DNA of 64,000 nt from a bacterium D16-36 (GTDB lineage: Bacteria; Bacillota; Clostridia; Lachnospirales; Lachnospiraceae), in assembly GCA_003611745.1 (NCBI GenBank), contig RAYF01000002.1:1-64000 (forward strand). Direction: 5' to 3'. Positions 8,484 through 16,870 of this stretch are shown here, piece after piece; within the stretch, counting starts at the first letter, position 1, and each line of letters begins with the position of its first letter. The notes under the pieces are model-generated. The model was not told the DNA's origin, searched no databases, and was given only the letters and a program-made list of their open reading frames with translations. A program made the position numbers and the translations under genes.

Positions 8484-9113
8484 ATGGCAAATACCTACAA
8501 AGTTATAGATGAACAGACATGGGAAAGGGCTATGTACTGTATGATTTTTAGAAACAGTGTTGAGCCTGCATTTTGCGTGACTTTTGATGCTGATATCACA
8601 AATTTTTTGCAACAGATTAGAAAACAAAATTTTTCCTTTACACTTGCGTTTGTATATGCGGTATCTAAATGTGCAAATGAAATTGAAGCATTTCGTTATC
8701 GTTTTTTAGATGGTAATATCGTTTTATTTGATAAAATTGATACTGCTTTTACATATTTGAATAAAGATACAGAGCTATTTAAGGTAGTTAATGTGCCCAT
8801 GCAGGACACGATGAATGAATATGTGGAATTGGCAGCACAAACGGCAGAAGGGCAAAAAGAATACTTTACAGGGTCGCTTGGTAATGATGTATTTCAAAGT
8901 TCTCCTATGCCTTGGGTAACATATACACATATTTCCCATACCAATTCGGGTAAGATGGATAATGCAACACCTTTGTTTGATTGGGGGGAATATTACGAGA
9001 AGGATGGGCGGGGTATTATGCCTGTGTCAGTTCAGGCACACCATTCTTTTGTAGATGGCATACATATCGGGAAATTTGCAGATAAATTGCAGAAATATTT
9101 GGATGAATTGTAG
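8484..9113 (+). CDS. Chloramphenicol acetyltransferase-like protein (CatA family)
   Basis: A 209-residue protein of the trimeric type A CAT family. The catalytic motif HHSFVDG is intact (His186-His187), and FTLAFVYAVSKCANE plus the SSPMPWVTYTHISH segment match the family. A strong site (GGAGGG) precedes the ATG. Many clostridial members of this family have not been shown to confer chloramphenicol resistance, so the substrate should not be assumed. It sits alone with its own probable promoter in the accessory patch. Confidence 0.85.
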   Translation: MANTYKVIDEQTWERAMYCMIFRNSVEPAFCVTFDADITNFLQQIRKQNFSFTLAFVYAVSKCANEIEAFRYRFLDGNIVLFDKIDTAFTYLNKDTELFKVVNVPMQDTMNEYVELAAQTAEGQKEYFTGSLGNDVFQSSPMPWVTYTHISHTNSGKMDNATPLFDWGEYYEKDGRGIMPVSVQAHHSFVDGIHIGKFADKLQKYLDEL

Positions 9114-9243
9114 GGAATATACGGGTGCTACAAAGTCTGAATAGTACTCGCACTGGAGGTGTGAGATTTGGAGAGGTTGTGTGGATGAGGATAAGGAACT
9201 AGGAGGAAATGCTTAGGGGGTTACATATTATGAAGTTAAAGAA

Positions 9244-9774
9244 TTGATTTGTAGACTGTTTGGATATAGAGACATTGAAATAAATGATGATGACATATCT
9301 GTAGTTATGCGAAATAGACGTTTGTCTGATTTTGAATATAGTTTTGAAATAAAAAATCAAGAACTTAAAGAAATATATGATAGAATATGTCAAGTAAATG
9401 GTAACGGATTGGAGATACTTACAGGGCATAGATATGAGGTTGCAATAGATGTTGATTATCCAATGATGAGAAGACAAGAATTTCCGATTTTATCGAACGA
9501 TGAGGAAAATCATATTAAATATGAAATTGGGTTTTGTTCAATCGAATATTGTATATATCTTCTATGCATGATTATAGAAAAAAGCCATCAGGAAAATAAA
9601 AGAAGAGTTGTTTTGCCTATGAAATTACGTCGTGTAATCGATAGTCGTTTTATCATGGAGGAAAATGAGGAACTAGATTGGAAAAAAGTTTTAACTCAAG
9701 GACTTAGAGAGCTTTCTATTAAAATATATGATGAAAATGCTAATAATATTGAAAAATTTCGGATAAAAAAATAG
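9244..9774 (+). pseudogene. 5' part of a split HEPN-type gene
   Basis: The frame (176 codons) has only a TTG start without a good binding site. Upstream in the other frame are ATGs at 9209 and 9230 with AGGAGG or AGGGGG ahead that run into a stop at 9247. A single-base change near 9216-9243 would join them, so the true N-terminus is probably frameshifted. The 3' end is ATA AAA AAA TAG, an A7 run (9765-9771) directly before the stop. A -1 shift there leads into the next ORF. The protein part has no motif I recognise. Confidence 0.55.
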
Positions 9775-10499
9775 CATATATTTTTGAATTTATGTATAAG
9801 ACGGAAAGAGCAGTGCTAGAATATACTGATTTAGAAGATATGTTTCCAATTAGGGGATTTCAACGGAATATAGTAGATATTGCAACTGTAGAAACAATTC
9901 CGCATAGGGAATATATAAATGATGTGGTTGATTATTATAGATTGGCATTTTCGTCAACAGATCCATATATTAAATTTATATCTTTTTATCATGTCATGGA
10001 ATACTTCTATGATGAAGTATTTAAGAAAAAGATTGTTGCAGACTTAATGGGAAAAATTACGCATCCAGATTTCTCATATAAAAATGAGGATAAAGTGTAT
10101 GAAATAGCAACATTTGTGAAAAATAGAATGCGTATGAATGATGAATCAGGACAGGGAGATGAGTTGGAATCGTTAAAGTATGTTTTAAAAGAATATATAA
10201 ACATTGAACAGTTGAAAGAGAAATTAAAACAAATAGATTTAGAGTCCATACTTTATTATCAGAATAACAAAGTATCATTTTGTAAAGCACCGACTATATC
10301 TTGGAACGATGTAGAAGGAGTATATACTCAAATTGCAAAGCGTATTTATTTTACTAGAAATGCACTTATTCATAGTAAAAGTGGAAAAAATAGAGAAAGA
10401 TATAGACCATATAAAGATGAGAAATCGCTTCAGAAAGAAATTCCGCTTGTTAGAGTTATTGCTGAAATGATAATCATTAATTCAAGTAGAATAGTATGA
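9753..10499 (+). pseudogene. 3' part of the split HEPN-type gene
   Basis: The frame is open from 9753, upstream of the ATG at 9792, and read from the A7 run gives KKIAYIFEFMYKTERAVLEY, which looks like continuous protein. The C-terminal part has an RNALIHSKSG segment, the R-x4-H motif of HEPN domains, followed by RYRPY as in Apea-like HEPN proteins. HEPN proteins are often RNases or RNase partners in defence and toxin systems. With the upstream ORF it would form one protein of about 415-420 residues. A separate product from 9792 (235 residues) remains possible. Confidence 0.6.
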
Positions 10500-10634
10500 T
10501 TTTTAAGAGAGTTAAGTCATGTCAGAAAAAAGAGAGATTGTTGAAAAATTCATTTGTTTAAGGTATTATTTGAGATATAAGAGTAGATTTTTTAATAAGG
10601 GGAATGCTGATAGAGAACGGAAAGGACTGATTTT

Positions 10635-10808
10635 ATGGCTGTGGTATTAAAAGAAGATTACCAGAGAGCTTTGGATGAACAGAAAAAAGAAGTTCAAAAG
10701 CTCGTAATGGCTGGATTAGAACAGATAAAAGAGGGAAAGACAAAAGACTTTAATACTGTTTGTGACAGATTGGAGAAGAAATACAGAGATGAAGCAATAT
10801 CAAATTAA
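10635..10808 (+). CDS. Small antitoxin of a ParE-type pair
   Basis: A 57-residue acidic/basic helical protein (begins MAVVLKEDYQRALDEQKKEV) with AAAGGA ahead of its ATG. Its last 20 bases overlap the start of the toxin gene, the usual order and coupling for type II antitoxin-toxin operons. I do not see a clear ribbon-helix-helix or AbrB motif, so the DNA-binding type is uncertain. The role as antitoxin rests on size, overlap and partner. Confidence 0.65.
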   Translation: MAVVLKEDYQRALDEQKKEVQKLVMAGLEQIKEGKTKDFNTVCDRLEKKYRDEAISN

Positions 10809-11115
10809 AATTACGGAGTTGGCGGAGGAAGATTTAGAAAATGCTGGCGATTATATTGCTTATGAATTGAAAAATCTGTCTGCCGCTGAAAATACAGTGA
10901 GAGGGATTCGTGCAAAGATAAATTCGTTGGTAAACTTTCCGGAGCGAAACGAATTGGACGAAGATGAGTTGCTTGCTGGATTGGGTGTCCGAAAAGATTA
11001 TTATCGCAATTACAAGATTTATTATGTGATAGAGGGAGACACCATTTACATAGTTAGAATTTTGCATATGTTGGTTGATAGTAAAGCGTGGCTGTATCGG
11101 ACATTCGGATTGTAA
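10789..11115 (+). CDS. RelE/ParE family toxin
   Basis: A 108-residue protein beginning MKQYQIKITELAEEDL, followed by GDYIAYEL and an internal helix pair, then VRKDYYRNYKIYYVIEGDTIYIVRILH, the core strands of the RelE/ParE fold. The C-terminal HMLVDSKAWL corresponds to the region that in ParE proteins contacts gyrase, and in RelE proteins holds catalytic residues. I chose the ATG inside the antitoxin gene over an upstream GTG at 10762. Whether the target is mRNA or gyrase is not decided by sequence alone. Confidence 0.85.
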   Translation: MKQYQIKITELAEEDLENAGDYIAYELKNLSAAENTVRGIRAKINSLVNFPERNELDEDELLAGLGVRKDYYRNYKIYYVIEGDTIYIVRILHMLVDSKAWLYRTFGL

Positions 11116-11349
11116 AAGTGAATGATACCATGTGATACCTGTTTGATGTCAAACTCAAAATAATATGGAGAATATGCGAAATAAGTGGTATAAAATAGTA
11201 GGAAATACGCCAGAAAGATTAACAAATAAGTTAATTGCTAGGGAGTTACACTAGTCTATGGGGAAGCAGGGCAGGCCGGGATGTTGAGATGGCTAATTTT
11301 GAATTAGTTAAGTAGTTCCTTAGCATCTTAAAAAGGAATGGAGGGGCAG
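11116..11349. other. Intergenic stretch at the right edge of the accessory patch
   Basis: About 230 bases without a supported gene. A 29-codon frame (11165-11254) lacks a binding site and looks like debris. A right-half copy of the junction hairpin (TAGTTCCTTAG) lies near 11313-11323, just before yigZ. Confidence 0.4.
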
Positions 11350-12006
11350 ATGATATCCTATGATACAGTGTACACAGGAGGAAGTGGTGAAATTGTTGAA
11401 AAGAAATCGCGTTTTATCGCGCAGGTTTTTCCTGTGGAAACAGAGGAGGAAGTACTGCAGATTCTGGAAGAGACTAGAAAGAAATACTGGGATGCCAGAC
11501 ATAACTGCTATGCGTTTGTTCTGGGAGCCGGGGGGGAGATTACCAGATGCAGTGATGACGGTGAGCCTTCCGGCACGGCGGGAAGGCCGATTTTGGAGGT
11601 GCTGACAGGCAGGAGGCTGAGAAATGTGCTGGTTATTGTGACTAGATATTTCGGGGGGACACTGCTTGGAACGGGCGGGCTGGTCCGTGCGTATTCGCAG
11701 TCGGCACAGGCAGGGATTGCTGCCAGCCGGGTTATTACAAAGCAGGCGGGATGCCTTTTGACGGTAGATACGGATTACAATGGGATTGGGAAGCTGCAGT
11801 ATCTGGCGGCGCAGTCGGGGCTTGCGGTGCTTGATACGGTTTATACAGAAAGTGTGCAAATGAAGGTTTTGGTGCCGACGGAATTGTGCGGCAGTGTGCA
11901 GAAGGAGATTACGGAGGCGACATCAGGGCAGGCAGGAATCAGTCAGGATGAGGCGGAGGTTTATTTTGCCTGTATAGATAAAGAGATTGTGGTATTTGAT
12001 GCATAG
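11350..12006 (+). CDS. yigZ: YigZ/IMPACT family protein
   Basis: A 218-residue member of the YigZ family, conserved small proteins related to eukaryotic IMPACT and of uncertain biochemical role (reports connect relatives to translation factors). Signature segments are EKKSRFIAQVFPV, DARHNCYAFVLG, SDDGEPSGTAGRP and the VTRYFGGTLLGTGGLVRAYS loop. GGAGGGG lies 3 nt before the second ATG, which is therefore preferred over the ATG at 11338. A large palindrome follows the gene. Confidence 0.9.
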   Translation: MISYDTVYTGGSGEIVEKKSRFIAQVFPVETEEEVLQILEETRKKYWDARHNCYAFVLGAGGEITRCSDDGEPSGTAGRPILEVLTGRRLRNVLVIVTRYFGGTLLGTGGLVRAYSQSAQAGIAASRVITKQAGCLLTVDTDYNGIGKLQYLAAQSGLAVLDTVYTESVQMKVLVPTELCGSVQKEITEATSGQAGISQDEAEVYFACIDKEIVVFDA

Positions 12007-12060
12007 GGGCTGCATTTGTTTGTTTTTTGTTGGCTGTTTTTATGTATTGGCGAAACTGAC

Positions 12061-12320
12061 GTGCTCTGGATTTCTTCGCACGCTCTTTGCGTGGGACGCT
12101 TTCGCTCATGCTCAGACGCAGCGGTACATAGGTTTGCTTGGGCGCGGCAGCGCTTCCAGCGCCCTCAGATGCCAAAAAGGCTGCCTGCAAGCGAGCTTGC
12201 GCCATCCTTTCCGTCATTCTGAGAGGTACTTCGTACCTCTGCCGCTGCCCAAAAGACGCAAACCAAGTACCGGCGTCTTCGAATGCCCTTGCAAAGAGGT
12301 GCGTTCGAAATCTTTAGCAC
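12061..12320. repeat. 260-bp imperfect palindrome (long hairpin element)
   Basis: The left arm (from GTGCTCTGGATTTC at 12061) and the right arm (ending GAAATCTTTAGCAC at 12320) are imperfect reverse complements over most of their length. CTCTTTGC, GGTAC, GGTTTGC and GGGC...GCAGCG blocks recur in the same order on the opposite strand. Smaller hairpins sit inside, such as GAGGTAC-TTC-GTACCTC (about 12222-12238) and GCAAGCGAGCTTGC at the tip. It has no coding signal and is GC-richer than its surroundings. It may be a MITE-like element or a structured RNA. Confidence 0.65.
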
Positions 12321-12470
12321 TGGCTGTGGGGGATGGGACGGCACAGATTAGAATTGTAGATAATGAGAATTTGTTGGTGGAAAATTGTAAATTAGTAAAA
12401 ATATATAACAATAAATTATATTTTATGCAGTAAGCGTTCAAGTTTTTCTCAGTCTTCCGTCCCAACATGT
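12321..12470. other. AT-rich stretch bounded by TGGGACGG/CCGTCCCA arms
   Basis: A TGGGACGG block near 12334 pairs with CCGTCCCA near 12457, closing a loop of about 110 AT-rich bases. No gene is supported here. It lies between the palindrome and the terminator before rarA. Confidence 0.35.
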
Positions 12471-12502
12471 CCTTCAACAGCCCAAAATGTTGAAGGTTTT
12501 TT
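12471..12502 (+). terminator. Rho-independent terminator
   Basis: CCTTCAACA (12471-12479) pairs with TGTTGAAGG (12488-12496), loop of 8, followed by six T. It ends transcription from yigZ and the palindrome region before rarA. Confidence 0.85.
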
Positions 12503-12538
12503 GTAGGCAGTTTCGTTTTATTAAGAGAGAGGAGTTAC

Positions 12539-13870
12539 ATGGACTTATTTGATTATATGAGGGAACAAAATCAGGAGCAGGAATCGCCGCTTGCGTCCAG
12601 GCTGCGCCCGGCTACGCTTGATGAGGTGGTGGGGCAGGAGCATATTATTGGCAGGGACAAGCTTCTGTACCGGGCGATTCAGGCAGATAAACTAAGTTCT
12701 ATTTTGTTTTACGGCCCGCCGGGGACTGGAAAGACGACACTGGCCAAAGTGATTGCCAATACCACAAGCGCTGCATTTTTGCAGATTAATGCGACTTCTG
12801 CCGGCAAGAAGGATATGGAGGAGGTTGTGCAGAAGGCAAAGGACAATGCTGGGATGTACAGCCGGAAGACGATTCTGTTTGTAGATGAGATTCATCGGTT
12901 TAACAAGGGCCAGCAGGATTACCTGCTTCCTTTTGTGGAGGATGGGACAATTGTCTTGATAGGGGCCACAACGGAGAACCCATATTTTGAGGTGAATGGG
13001 GCGCTTCTCTCGCGGTCTATTATTTTTGAACTGTATCCATTGTCAAAAGAAAATATTAAGGCATTGCTTATGCGGGCGGTAACTGACAGGGAAAAGGGGC
13101 TTGGCTCCTATCAGGCGCAAATTACTGAGGATGCACTTGAATTTCTTGCAGAAATTTCTGATGGCGATGCCAGAATGGCACTCAATGCAATTGAGCTTGG
13201 GGTGCTGACAACTCCAAGAAATGAAGAGGGGATTATACTGATTACAAAGGAGACTGCAGCAGAGTGCATCCAGAAGAGGGCGGTGCGTTATGACAATACA
13301 GGGGATAACCATTATGACACGATTTCCGCATTTATTAAGAGCATGAGGGGATCTGACCCGGATGCAGCAGTGTATTATCTGGCGAGGATGCTTTATGCTG
13401 GTGAAGATATAAAATTTATTGCGAGGCGTATTATGATTTGTGCGGCGGAGGATGTCTCAAACGCTGATCCGATGGCACTTGTTGTTGCTACCAGCGCATC
13501 ACAGGCGGTGGAACGGATTGGAATGCCGGAGGCACAGATTATTCTGGCGCAGGCTGCCAGCTATGTTGCCAGCGCTCCCAAGAGTAATTCTGCGGTTACA
13601 GCAATCGGGGAGGCTATGGAAGCTGTAAAAAATGAACATATCACATCCATTCCCGCACACCTGCAGGATGCACATTATAAAAGCGCAGGCAGGCTTGGGC
13701 ATGGGATTGGCTATCTGTATGCACATGATTATCCGGGGCATTATGTAAAACAGCAGTACCTGCCGGATGAACTTGTGGGCAGGAAGTTTTACCGGCCGAC
13801 GGAAAACGGGCATGAGAAGCAGATAAAAAAATATTTAGAGTGGTGTGAAAATCAGGGGAGGCAAGTTTGA
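12539..13870 (+). CDS. rarA: Replication-associated recombination protein A
   Basis: A 443-residue AAA+ ATPase of the RarA/MgsA/WHIP family, which acts at stalled replication forks. Walker A is GPPGTGKT (59-66), Walker B is LFVDEIHRF, sensor 1 is IGATTENP, and the C-terminal clamp-loader-like part has AEDVSNADP and the LPDELVGRKFYRPTENG ending of the family. GAGAGGAG precedes the ATG. Length is normal for the family. Confidence 0.95.
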   Translation: MDLFDYMREQNQEQESPLASRLRPATLDEVVGQEHIIGRDKLLYRAIQADKLSSILFYGPPGTGKTTLAKVIANTTSAAFLQINATSAGKKDMEEVVQKAKDNAGMYSRKTILFVDEIHRFNKGQQDYLLPFVEDGTIVLIGATTENPYFEVNGALLSRSIIFELYPLSKENIKALLMRAVTDREKGLGSYQAQITEDALEFLAEISDGDARMALNAIELGVLTTPRNEEGIILITKETAAECIQKRAVRYDNTGDNHYDTISAFIKSMRGSDPDAAVYYLARMLYAGEDIKFIARRIMICAAEDVSNADPMALVVATSASQAVERIGMPEAQIILAQAASYVASAPKSNSAVTAIGEAMEAVKNEHITSIPAHLQDAHYKSAGRLGHGIGYLYAHDYPGHYVKQQYLPDELVGRKFYRPTENGHEKQIKKYLEWCENQGRQV

Positions 13871-13909
13871 AAGTTTCTTTCAAACTACTTAGGAAGGCAG
13901 GGCATAGGA

Positions 13910-14122
13910 ATGAAAAAGGTAAAGAGAATACTAGCGATGGCAGGGGTTATTCTATTAGCAGGGCTTTATGTGGCGGCGTTTGTTTCGGCTATACTGGCAA
14001 AGCCTGCTGCGGATGGATTTTTTAAAGCAAGCCTGCTTGCAACTATTATAGTGCCGCTGTTGATTTATGTATATACGTTGATTTATAAGCTGATATTTGG
14101 CAAAAATTTAGAAGAGGAATGA
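13910..14122 (+). CDS. Small two-helix membrane protein
   Basis: A 70-residue protein with two hydrophobic segments (about 8-28 and 41-62), a basic start and an acidic end (NLEEE). It follows rarA by 39 nt and may share its transcript. No function is recognised. Confidence 0.65.
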   Translation: MKKVKRILAMAGVILLAGLYVAAFVSAILAKPAADGFFKASLLATIIVPLLIYVYTLIYKLIFGKNLEEE

Positions 14123-14278
14123 TACGGCAATTGCCAGAGAATGAAAGGCGCTGTAAGCGCGAAACATTGCATTCGCAATAATTTTGCTATTTAGCATGGA
14201 GTGGACAGCAACCTGTTATCTTAAAGTTTTCTTAGCAAATGCTAAGAAGGGATGTAACGTAAAGGATTATGTGATATA

Positions 14279-14298
14279 CTAGAGCGTGTCTGAAAATT
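14279..14298 (+). repeat. Solo end of the AGAGCGTG repeat
   Basis: CTAGAGCGTGTCTGAAAATT differs at one base from the left end of the MITE-like palindrome at 51146-51311. No matching right end is seen nearby. The surrounding region (14123-14361) holds short hairpins such as GGCGC/GCGC and TTAGCAAATGCTAA but no gene. Confidence 0.6.
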
Positions 14299-14361
14299 AA
14301 ATTTTGGTTTACCTGCTGCGGATAGCGCAGCATTGCATTGATAATGGGAATGAGGGGGAAG

Positions 14362-15084
14362 ATGAAGAGAGGTAAGACAGGATTCTGCCTGTGGTATGAG
14401 AAGACAATTGGCAAAATAATACCTAAATATGGTTTTTTTTCGGTTATTTTTTGCTTTGTGTTTAACTCGTTGATTTATACAGGCCTGCAGATTTTGATGA
14501 AAGAGGCAAGGCATTTTGATTTGACGCTGCCGCTTGACCGGGCAATACCGTTTCAGCCGGGATGGTCGTTTGTTTATCTGGGATGCTTTCTTTTCTGGGC
14601 AGTCAACTATATTTTGATAACCAGGCAGGGAAAAGAGGGCTGGTACCAGTTTGCTGTGGGGGATTATCTTTCACGTATCGTCTGCGGGATATTCTTTATC
14701 CTTCTGCCAACTACGAATATAAGGCCAGAGGTATCAGGCGATGGGCTGCCGGAGATACTGATGCAGTTTATTTATTGGATTGATGCGCCGACCAACCTCT
14801 TCCCGTCTATACATTGTCTGGTAAGCTGGCTTTGCTTTGTGGGGGTCAGGGGGAAGAGCTATATACCGAAATGGTATCAGGTATTTTCCTGTGTTTTTGC
14901 CATTGCGGTCTTTGCTTCGACACTGTTTACCAAACAGCATTTTGTTGTAGACGTTATTGCAGGGGTTATTTTTGCGGAAATTTGCTATTATGTTGGGCAT
15001 CATACAAAATATTACCAGTGGGTCTTGAAAATATTTGACAGAATAAATGAAAAAGTGTTTGGAGACGAGTGGGATGAAGAATAA
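14362..15084 (+). CDS. PAP2-superfamily membrane phosphatase
   Basis: A protein of about 240 residues with roughly six membrane segments. The PAP2 catalytic motifs are present as LFPSIHCLVSW (PSxH type) and STLFTKQHFVVDVIAG (SxxxxxHxxxD). The first motif usually lying upstream (KxxxxxxRP) is not clear. Members remove phosphate from phosphatidic acid, polyprenyl diphosphates or similar lipids. GGGGG just before 14362 supports this ATG; ATGs at 14344 and 14350 are alternatives. It heads a membrane-lipid gene group and overlaps the next gene. Confidence 0.8.
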   Translation: MKRGKTGFCLWYEKTIGKIIPKYGFFSVIFCFVFNSLIYTGLQILMKEARHFDLTLPLDRAIPFQPGWSFVYLGCFLFWAVNYILITRQGKEGWYQFAVGDYLSRIVCGIFFILLPTTNIRPEVSGDGLPEILMQFIYWIDAPTNLFPSIHCLVSWLCFVGVRGKSYIPKWYQVFSCVFAIAVFASTLFTKQHFVVDVIAGVIFAEICYYVGHHTKYYQWVLKIFDRINEKVFGDEWDEE

Positions 15085-16105
15085 AAAAACAATCTTAAAT
15101 TTACTTTTTTTGTTGCTGGTGTTTGCACTGACATTATATTATGTATTCCACGGGGAAGATATGGGGGCACTGGCGGCTTATCTCAAGCAGGCGGATGTCC
15201 GTTACTGGATTGCGGGGACTGTCTTGGTGGTTATATTTATCCTAAGTGAGTCTGTTATCATATATTATATGATGCGCTCCGTAGGGCAGCCGGTCATTTT
15301 AACCCATTGCTTTTTGTATTCCTTTGTAGGGTTTTTCTTTAGTGCAATCACTCCGTCAGCGACGGGGGGGCAGCCGGCACAGCTCTATTTTATGAAAAAA
15401 GACAGGCTTTCTATCTCGATTTCGACGCTGATTTTAATGGTAGTTACGATTACCTATAAAGCAGTTTTGGTAGTCATGGGGCTGGCTGTCGTTATTTTCC
15501 GCCCGCCTGTTATTATGCGGTATCTGAACCCGGTAATTGGCTGGTGTTACCTTGGCGTTGCGCTGAACGTATTTTGTGTGGCATTTATGATGATACTGGT
15601 TTTTCATCCGACATTGGCAGAGAATATTCTGGTCAGTCTGATAAAGGTATTTTGCAGGATTACCCATTCCAAGAAGGAGAAAAGATGGATCCAGAGAATC
15701 AGCGGCGCTATGGAGAAATACCGCTCCGTTGCAGATTATCTGCGGAAAAATAAAAGGGTAATCGTGAATGTACTGCTGATTACCTTTGTCCAGAGGATTA
15801 TATGGTTTTTTATTACATACCTCGTGTATCTTTCTTTCTCACTGCAGGGCGTGGATCCCGTTACGATTACGACGCTGCAGGGAATGATATCGGTTTCTGT
15901 AGATATGCTTCCGCTTCCGGGCGGGATGGGAATGAGCGAGACATTGTTCCTGGCCATCTTCCGCCCAATCTGCGGGAAGGATTTTGTGCTGCCAGTTATG
16001 GTGGTCAGCCGTGGGATCAGCTACTATACGCAGCTTATTATTAGTGCTATAATGACAGGAGCAGCTTATCTTACAATAGGAGGGGCAGGAAGAAAAGATG
16101 GATAA
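15074..16105 (+). CDS. Lysylphosphatidylglycerol synthase TM-region / UPF0104 family membrane protein
   Basis: A 343-residue integral membrane protein with about eight helices, matching the flippase-like domain of MprF and the YbhN/AglD group. SAITPSATGGQPAQLYFM and DMLPLPGGMGMSE are the conserved loops of this fold. There is no aminoacyl transferase domain, so it is not a full MprF. The start overlaps the PAP2 stop by 11 nt, and its end overlaps pssA. A role in moving lipids across the membrane is inferred from the family. Confidence 0.85.
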   Translation: MKNKKTILNLLFLLLVFALTLYYVFHGEDMGALAAYLKQADVRYWIAGTVLVVIFILSESVIIYYMMRSVGQPVILTHCFLYSFVGFFFSAITPSATGGQPAQLYFMKKDRLSISISTLILMVVTITYKAVLVVMGLAVVIFRPPVIMRYLNPVIGWCYLGVALNVFCVAFMMILVFHPTLAENILVSLIKVFCRITHSKKEKRWIQRISGAMEKYRSVADYLRKNKRVIVNVLLITFVQRIIWFFITYLVYLSFSLQGVDPVTITTLQGMISVSVDMLPLPGGMGMSETLFLAIFRPICGKDFVLPVMVVSRGISYYTQLIISAIMTGAAYLTIGGAGRKDG

Positions 16106-16808
16106 GAAGAAAAAGTTGATTGGATTTTATGATTATACAGTTGTTTTGACATATATCGGCCTGTCAATATCAGTGATTGGCATGACACAGGCAATCGCGG
16201 GGAAATTCCGCAGTGCAATCGTCTGTCTCGCACTGTCAGGCCTCTGCGATATGTTTGACGGTAAGATTGCCCGCAGCAAGAAAAACCGGACGGACGAGGA
16301 AAAGCTGTTTGGGATGCAGATTGATTCCCTCTGTGATGTAGTCTGTTTTGGCGTGTTTCCGGCAATGGTCTGTTGGCTTCTGGGTGTCAGAGGGCCGGTG
16401 GGCTGGCTGTTAATCTGTTTTTACTGTATCTGTTCTGTAATCAGGCTGGCATTTTTTAATGTCCTTGAGACAAAGCGGCAGCAGCAGGAGGATGGCGCAA
16501 ATAAATATTATCATGGACTGCCTATTACCTCTATGGCGATTGTGCTGCCATTGGTATTTATGCTGCAGGTGTTTGTCAGCAATGCAACATTTATTGTGGC
16601 ATTACACATTTCCCTTGCTGTGGTAGGCCTGCTGTTTGTGGTGGACTTTAAGCTGAAAAAGCCGAATAATACATTACTGACAATTTTAGTTATCCTTGTA
16701 GCGGCTGCAGTCGTAATTACAATTTTGTTCTCGAATTTCAGGGTTCCGAAATGGAATTTTCCTAAAGCTGGATTATCAGACTGGCTTAGAAACCAGTTGT
16801 TTGATTAG
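16098..16808 (+). CDS. pssA: CDP-diacylglycerol-serine O-phosphatidyltransferase
   Basis: A 236-residue CDP-alcohol phosphatidyltransferase with six or more membrane helices. The catalytic motif is present: Asp51, Asp54-Gly55, Ala58-Arg59, Gly72, Asp76 and Asp80. The spacer between Arg59 and Gly72 is 12 residues rather than the usual 8. The neighbouring psd gene supports serine as the substrate, giving phosphatidylserine from CDP-diacylglycerol. The ATG overlaps the flippase-like gene by 8 nt. A palindromic repeat follows the stop. Confidence 0.9.
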   Translation: MDKKKKLIGFYDYTVVLTYIGLSISVIGMTQAIAGKFRSAIVCLALSGLCDMFDGKIARSKKNRTDEEKLFGMQIDSLCDVVCFGVFPAMVCWLLGVRGPVGWLLICFYCICSVIRLAFFNVLETKRQQQEDGANKYYHGLPITSMAIVLPLVFMLQVFVSNATFIVALHISLAVVGLLFVVDFKLKKPNNTLLTILVILVAAAVVITILFSNFRVPKWNFPKAGLSDWLRNQLFD

Positions 16809-16813
16809 ATATT

Positions 16814-16870
16814 CTAGTATAATCCAATTTAATTAACCGTACTTTTTGGTAATTAAATTGGGTTATACTA
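16814..16870. repeat. CTAG-ended palindromic repeat, complete copy
   Basis: The left arm CTAGTATAATCCAATTTAAT is mirrored by ATTAAATTGGGTTATACTA on the right, with a core ACCGTACTTTTTGGT. It begins 5 nt after the pssA stop. Similar copies lie at 25280-25337 (complete) and 6491-6530 (truncated). Each arm contains a TATAAT-like box. Confidence 0.85.

Noticed and set aside
8484-9113. Confident chloramphenicol-resistance gene
   Set aside because: The active-site motif is intact, but the family has many members without shown resistance, and no mobile-element context supports it.
10519-10650. A 43-codon ORF before the antitoxin gene
   Set aside because: No ribosome-binding site, overlaps the antitoxin start in another frame, and has no recognisable content.
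12061-12320. Possible CRISPR or tandem repeat array
   Set aside because: The short repeated blocks are inverted arms of one palindrome, not direct repeats with unique spacers.
12001-12340. tRNA or rRNA fragment
   Set aside because: The stems do not form a cloverleaf and no conserved T-loop (GGTTCRAATC) or 16S/23S motif is present.
11987-12433. A 148-codon frame across the 260-bp palindrome
   Set aside because: Composition follows the palindrome arms and several frames are open on both strands; it has no ribosome-binding site and no protein-like pattern.
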